From Oxalobacteraceae bacterium (GTDB lineage: Bacteria > Pseudomonadota > Gammaproteobacteria > Burkholderiales > Burkholderiaceae_D): a stretch of DNA of 63,008 nt. Under the pieces are notes generated by a model. That model saw only the letters and a list, made by a program, of their open reading frames with translations. It was not told where the DNA came from and did not search any database. The position numbers and the translations under genes are program-made. Positions 10,771-19,945 of the stretch are shown piece after piece (the first letter of the stretch is position 1; the number at the start of each line of letters is the position of its first letter). The DNA lies in assembly GCA_025352145.1 (NCBI GenBank), contig JANXTY010000029.1, positions 1 to 63,008 of the forward strand, given 5' to 3'.

Positions 10771-13149
10771 TTACCTTAGCAAACGCAAGCCATACAATCC
10801 ACCTGCGATCGAATTTTTGCGTGCCACAAACTTGACGACCAGTTTTCCGCCAGAGTTTTCGACCAATGTTTTTGGCAACGCATAATCCTGTGTAAATATT
10901 TCCGTTGGCGCATCCTTGTTTAGCATGATCGTTTGGATTAACTGCTCGTTGATAAATAAATCGAATGTTCTTCCGGCATCCAGTTTTGAGAAGCTCAGGC
11001 GCAAGGTTTTTGCTTCCGTTTTTTTATCGCTTAATTCGTAGCTAAACCACCCGGTAGCATGTCGCCAGCGCATCCCTTTGTTGATTCCGGCATCGCCACC
11101 TTCTGCCTTGAAGAAATGATCGGATTCCGGTTGTTGTTCGCCGGGCGCAACCTGATCTATCGTTTGTGCATCCAGTACTAAACGTTCGGCTTCCGCCTTT
11201 GCGGTGGCGTCATGCATGCGTGACAAATTCTCTGGTGTGCTATACGGCCAATAAAGCATGTAGCGTGAATCGTGCAGGCGGAAAAAGGGAATAAATCTGA
11301 GTGTCTCCGCATTCTTCCCCCGTATTAAACCGGGCGCGGTAAATGTCAGTGGCTCGCCTGCGACAGGCTTAAATTTTTTCATGAAATTGGTCGTGTCGCT
11401 GACAAACATGGGGGCAGATTCCAGAGGACATAGTGGCCCCTTCGCTATATGCCCCATGCGGGAATCATCAGCAAAATAATTTAGTTTTTCATCGGCAAAT
11501 ACCTGAGTCTTAGCAGCAAGAACAATCGGGCCATGCAACACCGCATAATAATTTTCCATGCCTGGCATGGGTTCTAGTTGCGTCGTCATCGGCAAGCGGA
11601 TGTCAACATGATCGCCCTTATGCCAGTGGCGTTGCAGGCTGACATAATCGCCGGGCCCGCCTTCTATTTTCATCGTTTGATTGTTGATGCGAATTTTTAA
11701 CGCACCGGCCGCAACCCACTGCGGATAGCGAATTTTTAAAGTGAATTCTTTATTGGAATGAATGGTAATTGTTGTGTTCTCTGCATCGGGGAAAAGTGTG
11801 CTTTGCGTAAGGCGCACATTTTGTTCGCGCCAGTTCAGCGTGGAAGGAATAAACAGATTGACGTACAACGCCTTACCATCATGCGAATAAATAAATTCCC
11901 CATATTTGGCCTGACTTTCAAGTCCAGAACCAACGCAGCACCACATGGCTTTATCGACTTGGGAGTACACCCGATAATGATTAGGGCGCATCGGGGTGAA
12001 GTAGGCGAATCCGCCGGTTTCCGGGTGTTGCGACGACAGGATATGGTTGTATAGCGCACGCTCGTAATAGTCGCTGTACATGACTTTGGGATCGCTTAAG
12101 AACAACAACTCTGTGAGCTTCAACATATTGTAGGTGTTACAGGTTTCCGGCCCTTCCACCTCATTGAGCATCGATGAGAAATTTTTATCGTTATTAAAAT
12201 GTTCTTTGACGCTATTACCGCCGATGGCGACCGTACGATGGTCGTGCACGGTTTGCCAAAAAAATTGTGCCGCCTGCTGCATTTTTTTTTGTTCCGCTTG
12301 TTGCTCGGTCATATCGCCTATGCGTTTAAAGCCGATGACTTTGGGAATTTGGGTATTGGCGTGCAGACCGTTTAATTTATCCTGTTGTTGGGTGAGTGGG
12401 GTCAAGAGGGCCTGATGAGAAAATCGGATAGCGAGGTCAAGATATTTTTTGTCTCCCGTCATTTGTGCGACATCGGCGAGAACTTCGTTCATACCGCCAT
12501 GCTCGCTGCGCAACATGGTTTGCATTTGCTCCGGTGTGAGCTGTGCGGTCAGATGCAAAGCCCAATCCGCAAGTGCAATGAGCATCGTGCGCGCATCTTC
12601 GTTGCCCGCATATCGATAAGCGTCGCGCAACCCCGCAAACATTTTGTGCAGGTTGTACCACGGCACCCATTTTCCATTCACCGAAAAATTATCGGCTTTT
12701 AGTTTCCCCTGCGCGATGGCTTGCCATGCGGCACGTCCCCCCGGGATTCCCCCTAGATAACCGTCAGCATTTTTGTCCTGGCATTTCTTTAGCTCTGCGA
12801 CAAAGTAATCGAGTTTGGTGCGTACCTCCGCATCACCGGTCGATGCTGCCATCAGCGCCAGGGCCGACAAATAATGACCGCCCATATGACCGTCCAAACC
12901 GCTGGACTCCCAATTGCCGTAGCTCGCTTCCTTGACCGGCAATCCCGCTTCACGCTGAAATGGGGACAATAATTTATCAGGATCGAGCGCAAGCAAATAA
13001 TGTAAATCCGTAGTTTGGGCCTCCAGAAAAGGACTGGCGGTCAAGCGCACATCGGCGAGGGGAAATAGCTCATTACCCGTGAGGGGAGGTACGGCCTGAG
13101 CAGTGGTAAAGGCGAGAAGCAAAAGGAACGGAGTACAGTTTTTTTTCAT
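10771..13149 (-). CDS. GH127 beta-L-arabinofuranosidase
   Basis: Secreted glycosidase of 792 residues with a signal peptide ending near AQA. An (alpha/alpha)6 catalytic domain is followed by beta-sandwich domains. The Zn-thiolate site that defines GH127 is complete: Glu335 and Cys337 in PETCNTYNML and the pair Cys404-Cys405 in MWCCVGSG. One of these cysteines is the family's nucleophile. It releases beta-L-arabinofuranose from arabinooligosaccharides. First of a run of minus-strand carbohydrate genes, convergent with the GH43 exo-enzyme. Confidence 0.93.
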   Translation of the reverse strand: MKKNCTPFLLLLAFTTAQAVPPLTGNELFPLADVRLTASPFLEAQTTDLHYLLALDPDKLLSPFQREAGLPVKEASYGNWESSGLDGHMGGHYLSALALMAASTGDAEVRTKLDYFVAELKKCQDKNADGYLGGIPGGRAAWQAIAQGKLKADNFSVNGKWVPWYNLHKMFAGLRDAYRYAGNEDARTMLIALADWALHLTAQLTPEQMQTMLRSEHGGMNEVLADVAQMTGDKKYLDLAIRFSHQALLTPLTQQQDKLNGLHANTQIPKVIGFKRIGDMTEQQAEQKKMQQAAQFFWQTVHDHRTVAIGGNSVKEHFNNDKNFSSMLNEVEGPETCNTYNMLKLTELLFLSDPKVMYSDYYERALYNHILSSQHPETGGFAYFTPMRPNHYRVYSQVDKAMWCCVGSGLESQAKYGEFIYSHDGKALYVNLFIPSTLNWREQNVRLTQSTLFPDAENTTITIHSNKEFTLKIRYPQWVAAGALKIRINNQTMKIEGGPGDYVSLQRHWHKGDHVDIRLPMTTQLEPMPGMENYYAVLHGPIVLAAKTQVFADEKLNYFADDSRMGHIAKGPLCPLESAPMFVSDTTNFMKKFKPVAGEPLTFTAPGLIRGKNAETLRFIPFFRLHDSRYMLYWPYSTPENLSRMHDATAKAEAERLVLDAQTIDQVAPGEQQPESDHFFKAEGGDAGINKGMRWRHATGWFSYELSDKKTEAKTLRLSFSKLDAGRTFDLFINEQLIQTIMLNKDAPTEIFTQDYALPKTLVENSGGKLVVKFVARKNSIAGGLYGLRLLR

Positions 13150-13198
13150 GGCATCACCTATCGTGTGGCAGTAGTGCGCTTTGGTATAGATTTAAATT

Positions 13199-13396
13199 TT
13201 AAGCGTCGTGCATTGGCCAATTTTCCTTGTTCCCCTGCATTTCCAGAATCTTGAGTTTTGGCGCGTCGTTATCCGCAGTCTCATAGGCATGCAAGATCAG
13301 ATAATCTTTCCCCTTCCTGTGGTAAACGCTGTTGTGTCCGACGTGATACGGCGTGCTCACAAAAAGCCGTGTCAATTGCCGGTACGTGCCCCCCAA
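13199..13396 (-). pseudogene. Remnant of a GH43 C-terminus
   Basis: About 55 residues (LFVSTPYHVGHNSVYHRKGK... ILHAYETADN... PKLKILEM) match the last propeller blade of a GH43 arabinanase, including the GHNSVY..KDYL..HAYE pattern. No start codon, signal or catalytic Asp/Glu belongs to it. The frame overlaps the 3' end of the complete GH43 lipoprotein gene, whose coding sequence displaces what should lie upstream. I read it as the tail left by a deletion or recombination between two tandem GH43 genes. Confidence 0.7.
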
Positions 13397-15504
13397 ATAG
13401 ATACGCCCTCAATCGATTGCGCGGTAAATGTCACCGCAAAACTGTTGGCGTTGGTATTCCACTGACGTGACAACACGCCCTTGTATATGCCCCCGACATC
13501 GAGCGTGATAGTGATGTTGTTACTTCCTTGGTATTGCCAACTACCAGTCACGGCACCGGACACCGTACCGTCGGCATTGAGTTGGATATTTTGCGAGGGC
13601 TTGATCGTCGCGGTAATGTCCTTGCCGTGGTTGATCATCTTGTAACTGCCCTGTGCTTCGGCACTGGTGACAGCGGCGACTAAAGGCGTCGCACTTTTAC
13701 TGAGTGGCGCGTAGCGGAAAGGGGCCACTACAGGCCAGCCATCGGCATTGATAAACATTTCATGTACGCGTATTTCGTGAAATTCGCCGGTATTCGGAAA
13801 GCGCGTGTGGAATACCATGAAATACTGGTTGCTGGCGGCTTCGTAAAGTGTAGAGGCACCGCCGGGTGACACATAGCCAAGCGGCGTGCCGGTTTCCCCG
13901 GTAGCCAGTGCGAATTGATAATTGCCCATCAATTTTTGGGCATACGGCGCAATGCTGGCGTCATCGAAAGCAAATGTCCCTTTTACCCCGTTCATATCAT
14001 TATTCTTGGCGTCAAGATAAGGGCCATCGGGATTGACGGAGCGTGCGACACGAATGTTATAACCGCCGCCGGCATCAAGTCCGCCAAAAGTAAAGAACAT
14101 ATAGTAGTAATGCGACTGCGGGCTATAAAGCACGCTAGAACCTTCTATGCGACTGCTATTGCCACCCATCAGATGTTTGCCGTAGCCTAAATTGGCGGGT
14201 GCGGGGCCGGTCGTGCCGACAGGCAGTCCGGTCGTTTCGTCCATAGCAAGAATAAAAATGCCGCCAGAATACGATCCATACATCATCCAAAGTTTGCCGT
14301 TGGCATCATGAAACAGATAAGGATCGATAGCATTGGGGTACGCATTTACGTTATAGCCTAAGACGCTACCCCCTGAATATAAAAAGATCTGTTTATTGAT
14401 GTAAGGGCCCTCAACCTTGTCGGCAACGGCAACCCCGAGTGCAGAAAGCGGACTACTGCCCTGGCACGAGTCGTAATACATATAGAATTTTCCGTCAGCC
14501 AGCGCAATCACGTAGGGACGCCACAGATCGACTACCGTGCTCCAAGTAAAGGTAGCGGCCAGGGCCTTGGTGACATCGGCAAATAAAGGATTAGCTGCAT
14601 TCACGCCATCGGCGATCTTGGTCCAGTTCATCAGATCCGTGGTTTTGGCTGCGGCCAGATGGGAGCCGAATGAATAATAAGTATTGCCAATTTTTGTGAC
14701 GGCAGGATCATGCACGGTGACATTGGTGAAGCTCACAGGGATCTGGCTGGTTGAAGTTGTGCTGGTCGTCGTCGTGGTAGTGGTATTGAGCGCCAGGTTG
14801 TTTACCAACGCCATGATCGTGGATTGAAACGCGAGGATGTCAGTGGTAGCAGTGACAGTGGCAAGCATGGTGCGGGCCTGTGCCGCCGCCGCATTCCCGC
14901 TGAAACCATTTACCGGTGCCGCATTAAGTGCGCCCGTAAAGTTACTTGCCACCGTAATTTTCTTGTTCACTAGCTGGGCATCCAGCACGCCGGTTAGCGT
15001 GGTATTTACCAGCGCACCGGCCATGATAGACAGTGAGGCATTGGCGCGTGTGAGCGAACCGGCATTCAGGGCAGCAACCCAGAATGCCAGTCCGGGCGCA
15101 TCTGGCGCCCGGCTTAATACATTGTTATAAATGGCGGTGACGAAGGTAGTATTGTCACCGGAATATAAGGCGGCTGATTCGGCGCTATTGTTAAAACTAT
15201 CGATCAGGGCTTTGAGAGCAGAGTTGGTATTGTAGGCAGTGTTGAGTTGCTGAATATCAGTTGGCGCATTCATTGATGCCAGTTGTGCTTGAAAATTAGC
15301 TAGACCGCCGGTATCAGCTGGTCGGCCAAAATAAGAAATATACAGTTCCTGAACACTGGCCTTGTAATCGGTGGCGACGGTGGCAGCAAGCAAGCTGGGT
15401 ATTGATGCTGTGTTTGATCCTGCATTGCGAGTTTCACCGCCGCAGCCAGCCAGTATCAGTACGCCCAGTAGCACCACTGACCCTAATTTATTTTTACTGA
15501 TCAT
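13372..15504 (-). CDS. Lipoprotein with DUF4214 and GH43 endo-arabinanase domains
   Basis: Exported 710-residue protein. Lipobox LAGC at Cys21; then a DUF4214-like helical region (about residues 45-175, with ELYISYFGRPAD and YNNVLSRAPDAPG repeats); a Thr/Ser-rich linker near 235-248; a GH43 propeller with Asp266 (VHDPAV), Asp394 (AIDPYLF) and Glu454 (RIEGSSV); and a C-terminal beta domain typical of endo-1,5-alpha-L-arabinanases. It probably cuts arabinan at the cell surface. DUF4214 is usually found in S-layer or adhesin-like proteins, so the N-terminal region may anchor or position the enzyme. The linker length is repeat-prone. Confidence 0.88.
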   Translation of the reverse strand: MISKNKLGSVVLLGVLILAGCGGETRNAGSNTASIPSLLAATVATDYKASVQELYISYFGRPADTGGLANFQAQLASMNAPTDIQQLNTAYNTNSALKALIDSFNNSAESAALYSGDNTTFVTAIYNNVLSRAPDAPGLAFWVAALNAGSLTRANASLSIMAGALVNTTLTGVLDAQLVNKKITVASNFTGALNAAPVNGFSGNAAAAQARTMLATVTATTDILAFQSTIMALVNNLALNTTTTTTTSTTSTSQIPVSFTNVTVHDPAVTKIGNTYYSFGSHLAAAKTTDLMNWTKIADGVNAANPLFADVTKALAATFTWSTVVDLWRPYVIALADGKFYMYYDSCQGSSPLSALGVAVADKVEGPYINKQIFLYSGGSVLGYNVNAYPNAIDPYLFHDANGKLWMMYGSYSGGIFILAMDETTGLPVGTTGPAPANLGYGKHLMGGNSSRIEGSSVLYSPQSHYYYMFFTFGGLDAGGGYNIRVARSVNPDGPYLDAKNNDMNGVKGTFAFDDASIAPYAQKLMGNYQFALATGETGTPLGYVSPGGASTLYEAASNQYFMVFHTRFPNTGEFHEIRVHEMFINADGWPVVAPFRYAPLSKSATPLVAAVTSAEAQGSYKMINHGKDITATIKPSQNIQLNADGTVSGAVTGSWQYQGSNNITITLDVGGIYKGVLSRQWNTNANSFAVTFTAQSIEGVSIWGARTGN

Positions 15505-15538
15505 TTGATTTTTTCTTTACTTTCTAAGTGCTAAAAGA

Positions 15539-15963
15539 TTACTCTACTGCGACTACAACCACAGCCTTGGGATGAATTTTGACTCAGCTTGCCGTGGTTT
15601 GCCCCAGCGCTGAGCGGGGCCGGTTGTACTGCCTGGAGATGGTCAAAAGTATTGTGGGCATCCATCTTGTTCTTCGGATCGTTTTGCTTCAACTTGGGGA
15701 CATTATTTTTGATGAAGGTATCCCTGTGCAGCGTATTGTTGAGCGTGGAGATCCCTTGTTCTTCAGGGAAACGGGTACCGGCACTTTTCTTGTGCCGGTA
15801 CCAAGGTGCTTGGCACATTGCGCCTAACCATTTTTGTGATGATGGCACCCGGATTTTGGGTGTCGATAGTGAGGCTACCTACCTTGGCAGCATGGGCTAT
15901 GGTTGCTAGACTGGCTAGTGTAAATGCGACGGCTGCAACGCTATTTTTTGTTAGTGGACGCAC
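15539..15963 (-). pseudogene. Decayed GH51 alpha-L-arabinofuranosidase
   Basis: The 5' part encodes a signal peptide (MRPLTKNSVAAVAF... AHA) and a GH51-like mature start (KVGSLTIDTQNPGAIITK). The 3' part encodes the GH51 tail (KMDAHNTFDHLQAVQPAP), and after a frame change KAVVVVAVE and a stop. The roughly 1.1 kb that should lie between, including the catalytic (beta/alpha)8 barrel, is gone. The three recognisable pieces are in three different frames. A perfect 11-bp inverted repeat sits near the junction. The family call rests on the two conserved ends. Confidence 0.72.
15774..15802. repeat. 11-bp perfect inverted repeat inside the GH51 remnant
   Basis: GGTACCGGCAC (15774-15784) pairs with GTGCCGGTACC (15792-15802) across a 7-base loop. 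It lies where the GH51 reading frame breaks. It may mark a deletion junction or be a small palindromic repeat. Confidence 0.7.
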
Positions 15964-15990
15964 TTTTGTCTTTAGCTATATTTTTGAGTT

Positions 15991-17916
15991 TTATTGAAAT
16001 ACTGCGGCAAATCCGCCGTGGGTTTTTATCGTGATCGTCACGGCTTTTTCCGATGGGAGGGGCTGTTGATCAAATGTCCGTTCAGCCTGTCCATCGGTCA
16101 TCAAACGGCCCTGTTTGTTTCCGATGAAGGATAAATCTATGGTCAGCGCTTTATCACTTTCTTCTGCGTTGATACCGGCAACATACCAAGCATCACCGGA
16201 GCGGCGTGCAAGCACCACATATTTGCCGGGAAAGCCCGCGACGAATTTAGTATCGTCCCAGGAACGCGGTAACTCTTGCAGGAATTGCTTGACGTAATCG
16301 GGTACGCTCGCCATTCCTTCAGCCGTCTCTGCAAAGTGCTGGATGCCGGATAAAAACAGCACTGACTCGGCGAGTTCAAACCCATTTTTGGTAGTGCGCT
16401 TGATTTTGGGGATATCACTAAACACCATCGGTGTGAAATCCATCGGATCAAAAATATTCCGCGCAAACGGCAACATGGCCGCGTGGGTCGGTACCGCATC
16501 CTCATCCTGTTGCGTAAACGTAGTGAACTCAAGTCCCCTCACCGCTTCCATACTCATCAAATTCGGATAGGTACGCTCCCATCCGCGCGGCAAGGTGGCT
16601 CCGTGAAAATTAACCAGCAAACCGTTCTCGGCGGCGTCTTTCAAAATGGAAATGTAGTAATCGATCATTGACTTGCCATCGCCTGCAAAGAAATCGATCT
16701 TGACCCCCTTGACCCCCATCTCACGCAAGCGTGCAAATTCGGTCATGCGTTGCGCATGTGTGAGCAATTGACTCTTCGGGCTATATCGGGTGGTATTCCA
16801 GGAACCGGATGAGTTGTACCACAGCAAAATACCGATATGTTTGGTGTCCGCATATTCGACCAATTCCTTTATTTTTTCGTAGCCGATTTTTTTATCCCAG
16901 TCCGCATCGATAAGGGTGTAATCCCAATGCATGTCGGCGGCATAATCGATAAATTTCTTTTGCACCGAATAGATGGTGGCATTGTCTTTGAGCAGTGCCC
17001 AGCTCCAGCTGGAGTGGCCTGGCTTGATCAGGTGGGGATCGATGGCAATGGCAGGCGCAGCCAGGTCGGTACCTAAATTGGACTCCATGATGGTGGCGAG
17101 CGAACCGAGTCCAATAATGCGCCAGGGAGAACTCAGCACGCCGTCCGTTTCTGCCATTAAAGCACCGCCGGTATAGACTTCGGCAGCCATTGGTGCACCG
17201 ATCTTGTACACACCGCCCACGGATTCCGCCTGCAAACGAGAGGCGTGATAACTGCCGTCCATATTGGCTTCGGACAGGACGACCCAGTTGTCCTTGACGT
17301 TGAACAGGGCGGGGAAAACCCATCCCGCTTTCGATGGCGAGACGGTGCCGACCGGAATTTCCATTTGATAATGCTCTTCGTAAGAAGGGTTGACATTGCT
17401 CCAGCCGGTTTGTGCCACGGCAATCGGTTGCAGCCATGCTTTAGCGGCAGGTTCAAACGCAAAGCTGGTAAATTCCTGCGTCACTTTTTTGTGCCGGATG
17501 CTGGGGTCAGCCACAACGTAACGAAATGCCACGCCGTCGTTTGACACCCTGAAAACGACATCCATTTTTTGATGCTGCGCATTGACCACGGAGTAAGTTT
17601 GCTCATTGGCTTCGTAGTGATTATGGCGGCGTTTGCCCACTTGCATTTCGTAGGAATCGGTGACGCGCTTAATCTTTGAGGTGGCGGCGAGATGCAGCTG
17701 ATTTTTGAGGTCGGCACCCTCAAGTTGTAAACCCAACCCGGAAGGAAGAATGACAGCTTGCTGATCACGATAAGCCGAATACACCAGGGTATGTCCGGCG
17801 GTCAGATTTACCCTGACTTGTATATGCTTGTCGGGGCTACTCAAACCGGATGCTGCCATGGAAGTTTGTACGGCCAGGCTCAAGGTGATTGCCATACCTA
17901 CACTTAATTTCATCAT
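15991..17916 (-). CDS. GH97 glycosidase (retaining type)
   Basis: Secreted 641-residue enzyme with a signal peptide (SVGMAITLSLAVQTSMAA). An N-terminal beta-supersandwich precedes a (beta/alpha)8 barrel and a short C-terminal beta domain. The barrel motif GVKGVKIDFF near residue 405 carries the Asp that serves as nucleophile in retaining GH97 members; these act on alpha-galactosides or beta-L-arabinopyranosides. In this arabinose locus the latter is attractive, but the substrate is inferred. Second Met codon (17913) is an equally good start. Confidence 0.88.
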   Translation of the reverse strand: MMKLSVGMAITLSLAVQTSMAASGLSSPDKHIQVRVNLTAGHTLVYSAYRDQQAVILPSGLGLQLEGADLKNQLHLAATSKIKRVTDSYEMQVGKRRHNHYEANEQTYSVVNAQHQKMDVVFRVSNDGVAFRYVVADPSIRHKKVTQEFTSFAFEPAAKAWLQPIAVAQTGWSNVNPSYEEHYQMEIPVGTVSPSKAGWVFPALFNVKDNWVVLSEANMDGSYHASRLQAESVGGVYKIGAPMAAEVYTGGALMAETDGVLSSPWRIIGLGSLATIMESNLGTDLAAPAIAIDPHLIKPGHSSWSWALLKDNATIYSVQKKFIDYAADMHWDYTLIDADWDKKIGYEKIKELVEYADTKHIGILLWYNSSGSWNTTRYSPKSQLLTHAQRMTEFARLREMGVKGVKIDFFAGDGKSMIDYYISILKDAAENGLLVNFHGATLPRGWERTYPNLMSMEAVRGLEFTTFTQQDEDAVPTHAAMLPFARNIFDPMDFTPMVFSDIPKIKRTTKNGFELAESVLFLSGIQHFAETAEGMASVPDYVKQFLQELPRSWDDTKFVAGFPGKYVVLARRSGDAWYVAGINAEESDKALTIDLSFIGNKQGRLMTDGQAERTFDQQPLPSEKAVTITIKTHGGFAAVFQ

Positions 17917-18085
17917 TATTTCCCGTTTGAATCCGAAAATTACAAAGCTGCTTTGCCGCTTGCCAGAGATAAATCGTTTTCTAGATCAAGGCGGCATAGC
18001 AAAATTCTTCGTGCAAATATGTTGGGTGCCAATCGCTGGGCTAACGCCGCCAGAATTTCGATCGAACCTTCGAGAAAACTTCGGC

Positions 18086-18853
18086 TCAAACCCAACCGCC
18101 ATCGACAATAAACTCCTGCGCCGTACACATAGCGCTATCGTCCGCCGCTAAGAATAAGACCATCGAAGCGATGTGTTCCGGCATTAATTTATTGGGGAGG
18201 CATTGATTTTTTTTGATGTCGATTTCGGCGGCTTCGTCTACCCATAAATCAGTCTGGCGTTGCGTCATCACCCAGCCGGGCGTCACGGTGTTGACGCGAA
18301 TGCCGTGTACGCCAAACTCGCGCGCCAACCCCCGCGTGAGGCCGATGACCGCAGCTTTCGCGGTGGCATAAATAGGATAGCCTGCGCCTTTGATATGCCA
18401 AGAAATCGAACTGACATTAATGATCGCGCCGCCACCCTTGCGCTTCATACCCGGCAATACCGACTGGCAAGTAAAAAATAGAGGGCGCTGGTTGACAGCG
18501 ATACATTCATTCCAGTAATCGAGTGTGACGCCTTCGGTTTGATGACGTTGATCGTTGGCAGCATTGTTGACCAGCACATCAAAATCCCCGATCTCGCTGG
18601 CTAGCTCTGCCATTACCTTTTGCAGGGTAGGGATGTTCGTGATATCGCATTCCCGGAATAGCGGTGTGGGTAAGCCGGCAGCAGCCAATTTCTTGCATAG
18701 GGCAAGACTGGCTTCATGTGCGATATCGACAAACGCAACTTGCGCGCCTTGTTCTGCAAATGCGCTGACTATTTCTTCGCCGATCCCGCTCCCGCCACCC
18801 GTCACAAATATACGTTTACCTTGGAGGCTGGCGTACTTAGTCGATTGTTTCAT
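18086..18853 (-). CDS. SDR sugar 1-dehydrogenase, probable L-arabinose 1-dehydrogenase
   Basis: Short-chain dehydrogenase of 255 residues. The coenzyme motif GGGSGIG is at 19-25, NNAAND near 96-101, and the catalytic Ser149, Tyr162, Lys166. The NDQRH and SSISWH segments and the C-terminal CTAQEFIVDGGWV resemble NAD-dependent pentose 1-dehydrogenases of the xylose/arabinose oxidative pathways. It sits upstream of glycosidases and downstream of araD1- and arabinonate dehydratase-like genes, so L-arabinose is the likeliest substrate. A GAGGGGA ribosome site supports the ATG. D-galactose or D-xylose activity is possible. Confidence 0.82.
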   Translation of the reverse strand: MKQSTKYASLQGKRIFVTGGGSGIGEEIVSAFAEQGAQVAFVDIAHEASLALCKKLAAAGLPTPLFRECDITNIPTLQKVMAELASEIGDFDVLVNNAANDQRHQTEGVTLDYWNECIAVNQRPLFFTCQSVLPGMKRKGGGAIINVSSISWHIKGAGYPIYATAKAAVIGLTRGLAREFGVHGIRVNTVTPGWVMTQRQTDLWVDEAAEIDIKKNQCLPNKLMPEHIASMVLFLAADDSAMCTAQEFIVDGGWV

Positions 18854-18931
18854 AAAGTCCCCTCTCTTTGTCTGTATTTTATCGTCGCTGCGGCCTAACC
18901 CTTAACGTGCCCCTGATTATAAATGTCGCTT

Positions 18932-19924
18932 TTATAAAGGGGTGATTTTTGCGAACCCGATTTTTTTCACTTCTAGCGTATTGCGTAGAGCTGGACCAAA
19001 TGCCGGTGCTTCAATTTCAAAGGTTTCTCCCGTTTTAACGCTTATGCCGTCCGCGAAACTGAGTGTGGCGGTACCAAAAAAATGAATGTGCACGTCGCCA
19101 GGTCGATTGAATAGGGCGTACTTGAAATGATGATGTTCCAGGTTGGCAATGGTATGCGACATATTGCGTTCGCCGCTCAAAAATGGTTTCTCCCAGCGCA
19201 CTTTTTCGTCGCGATCATAAATGCGAGAAGTACCTACAATATGTACTGGCAAGGTACCAACCAGCAGAGCCGGGCCGACACCGCAAGCGCGCAACTTGGA
19301 ATGGGCCAGGTAGAGATAATTCTGACGTTCGGTCACATGGTCGGAAAATTCGTTGCCGATCGCGTAGCCCACACGATAAGGCGCACCATCATCGCCGATC
19401 ACATACAAGCCAGCGATTTCCGGCTCTTCGCCGCCATCTAAAGCAAAATCCGGCATGGGTAAAGATTGTCCACTGGCGCAGACGATGGAGCCGTCACCTT
19501 TGTAGAACCATTCAGGTTGCGCACCTGCTTTGCCATTGACTGGTTTGCCGCCTTCAACTCCGTGGCGAAACATTTTCATGCTGTCGCTCAGCGCATCAAC
19601 GTCACCACCGATTTTTTTATGCATGGCATCGCGCGCATCGGCACTGCCCAGATGGGTCAAACCGGTCCCTGTAACGTAACAGTGCGCATCATCTGCATGG
19701 TCGAGAGGAGCTAGCAAACGTCCGCTGCTGGCGACTTCTTCGTAAGAATAAGTAGTGGTGCCCAGTACGGTGGTGACTAATTGTTCGAGGCCGATTTTCT
19801 GGCGGATTGCGGCTTGAGCCAACGCATACGTCGTTGGGTAGATATCAATTACGCGCAGTCTTAAATGCTCCAAGACGCCCACTCGGCGTTCTCCAGATTC
19901 GGTAGTAAATTGGACGAGTAACAT
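18932..19924 (-). CDS. AraD1/FAH-family 2-keto-3-deoxy-L-arabonate dehydratase
   Basis: Protein of 330 residues with the fumarylacetoacetate hydrolase fold in its C-terminal two-thirds; acidic metal ligands are expected around EEPEIAGLYVIG and GNEFSDHVTE. It resembles the AraD1 group found with oxidative pentose genes, which dehydrates 2-keto-3-deoxyarabonate toward 2-ketoglutarate semialdehyde. It lies immediately downstream of the arabinonate dehydratase gene (21-base gap) and has a GGAGG site. The family call is firm, the exact reaction inferred from context. Confidence 0.82.
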   Translation of the reverse strand: MLLVQFTTESGERRVGVLEHLRLRVIDIYPTTYALAQAAIRQKIGLEQLVTTVLGTTTYSYEEVASSGRLLAPLDHADDAHCYVTGTGLTHLGSADARDAMHKKIGGDVDALSDSMKMFRHGVEGGKPVNGKAGAQPEWFYKGDGSIVCASGQSLPMPDFALDGGEEPEIAGLYVIGDDGAPYRVGYAIGNEFSDHVTERQNYLYLAHSKLRACGVGPALLVGTLPVHIVGTSRIYDRDEKVRWEKPFLSGERNMSHTIANLEHHHFKYALFNRPGDVHIHFFGTATLSFADGISVKTGETFEIEAPAFGPALRNTLEVKKIGFAKITPL

Positions 19925-19945
19925 AGTGCCTCCAGAAATAGGGGA

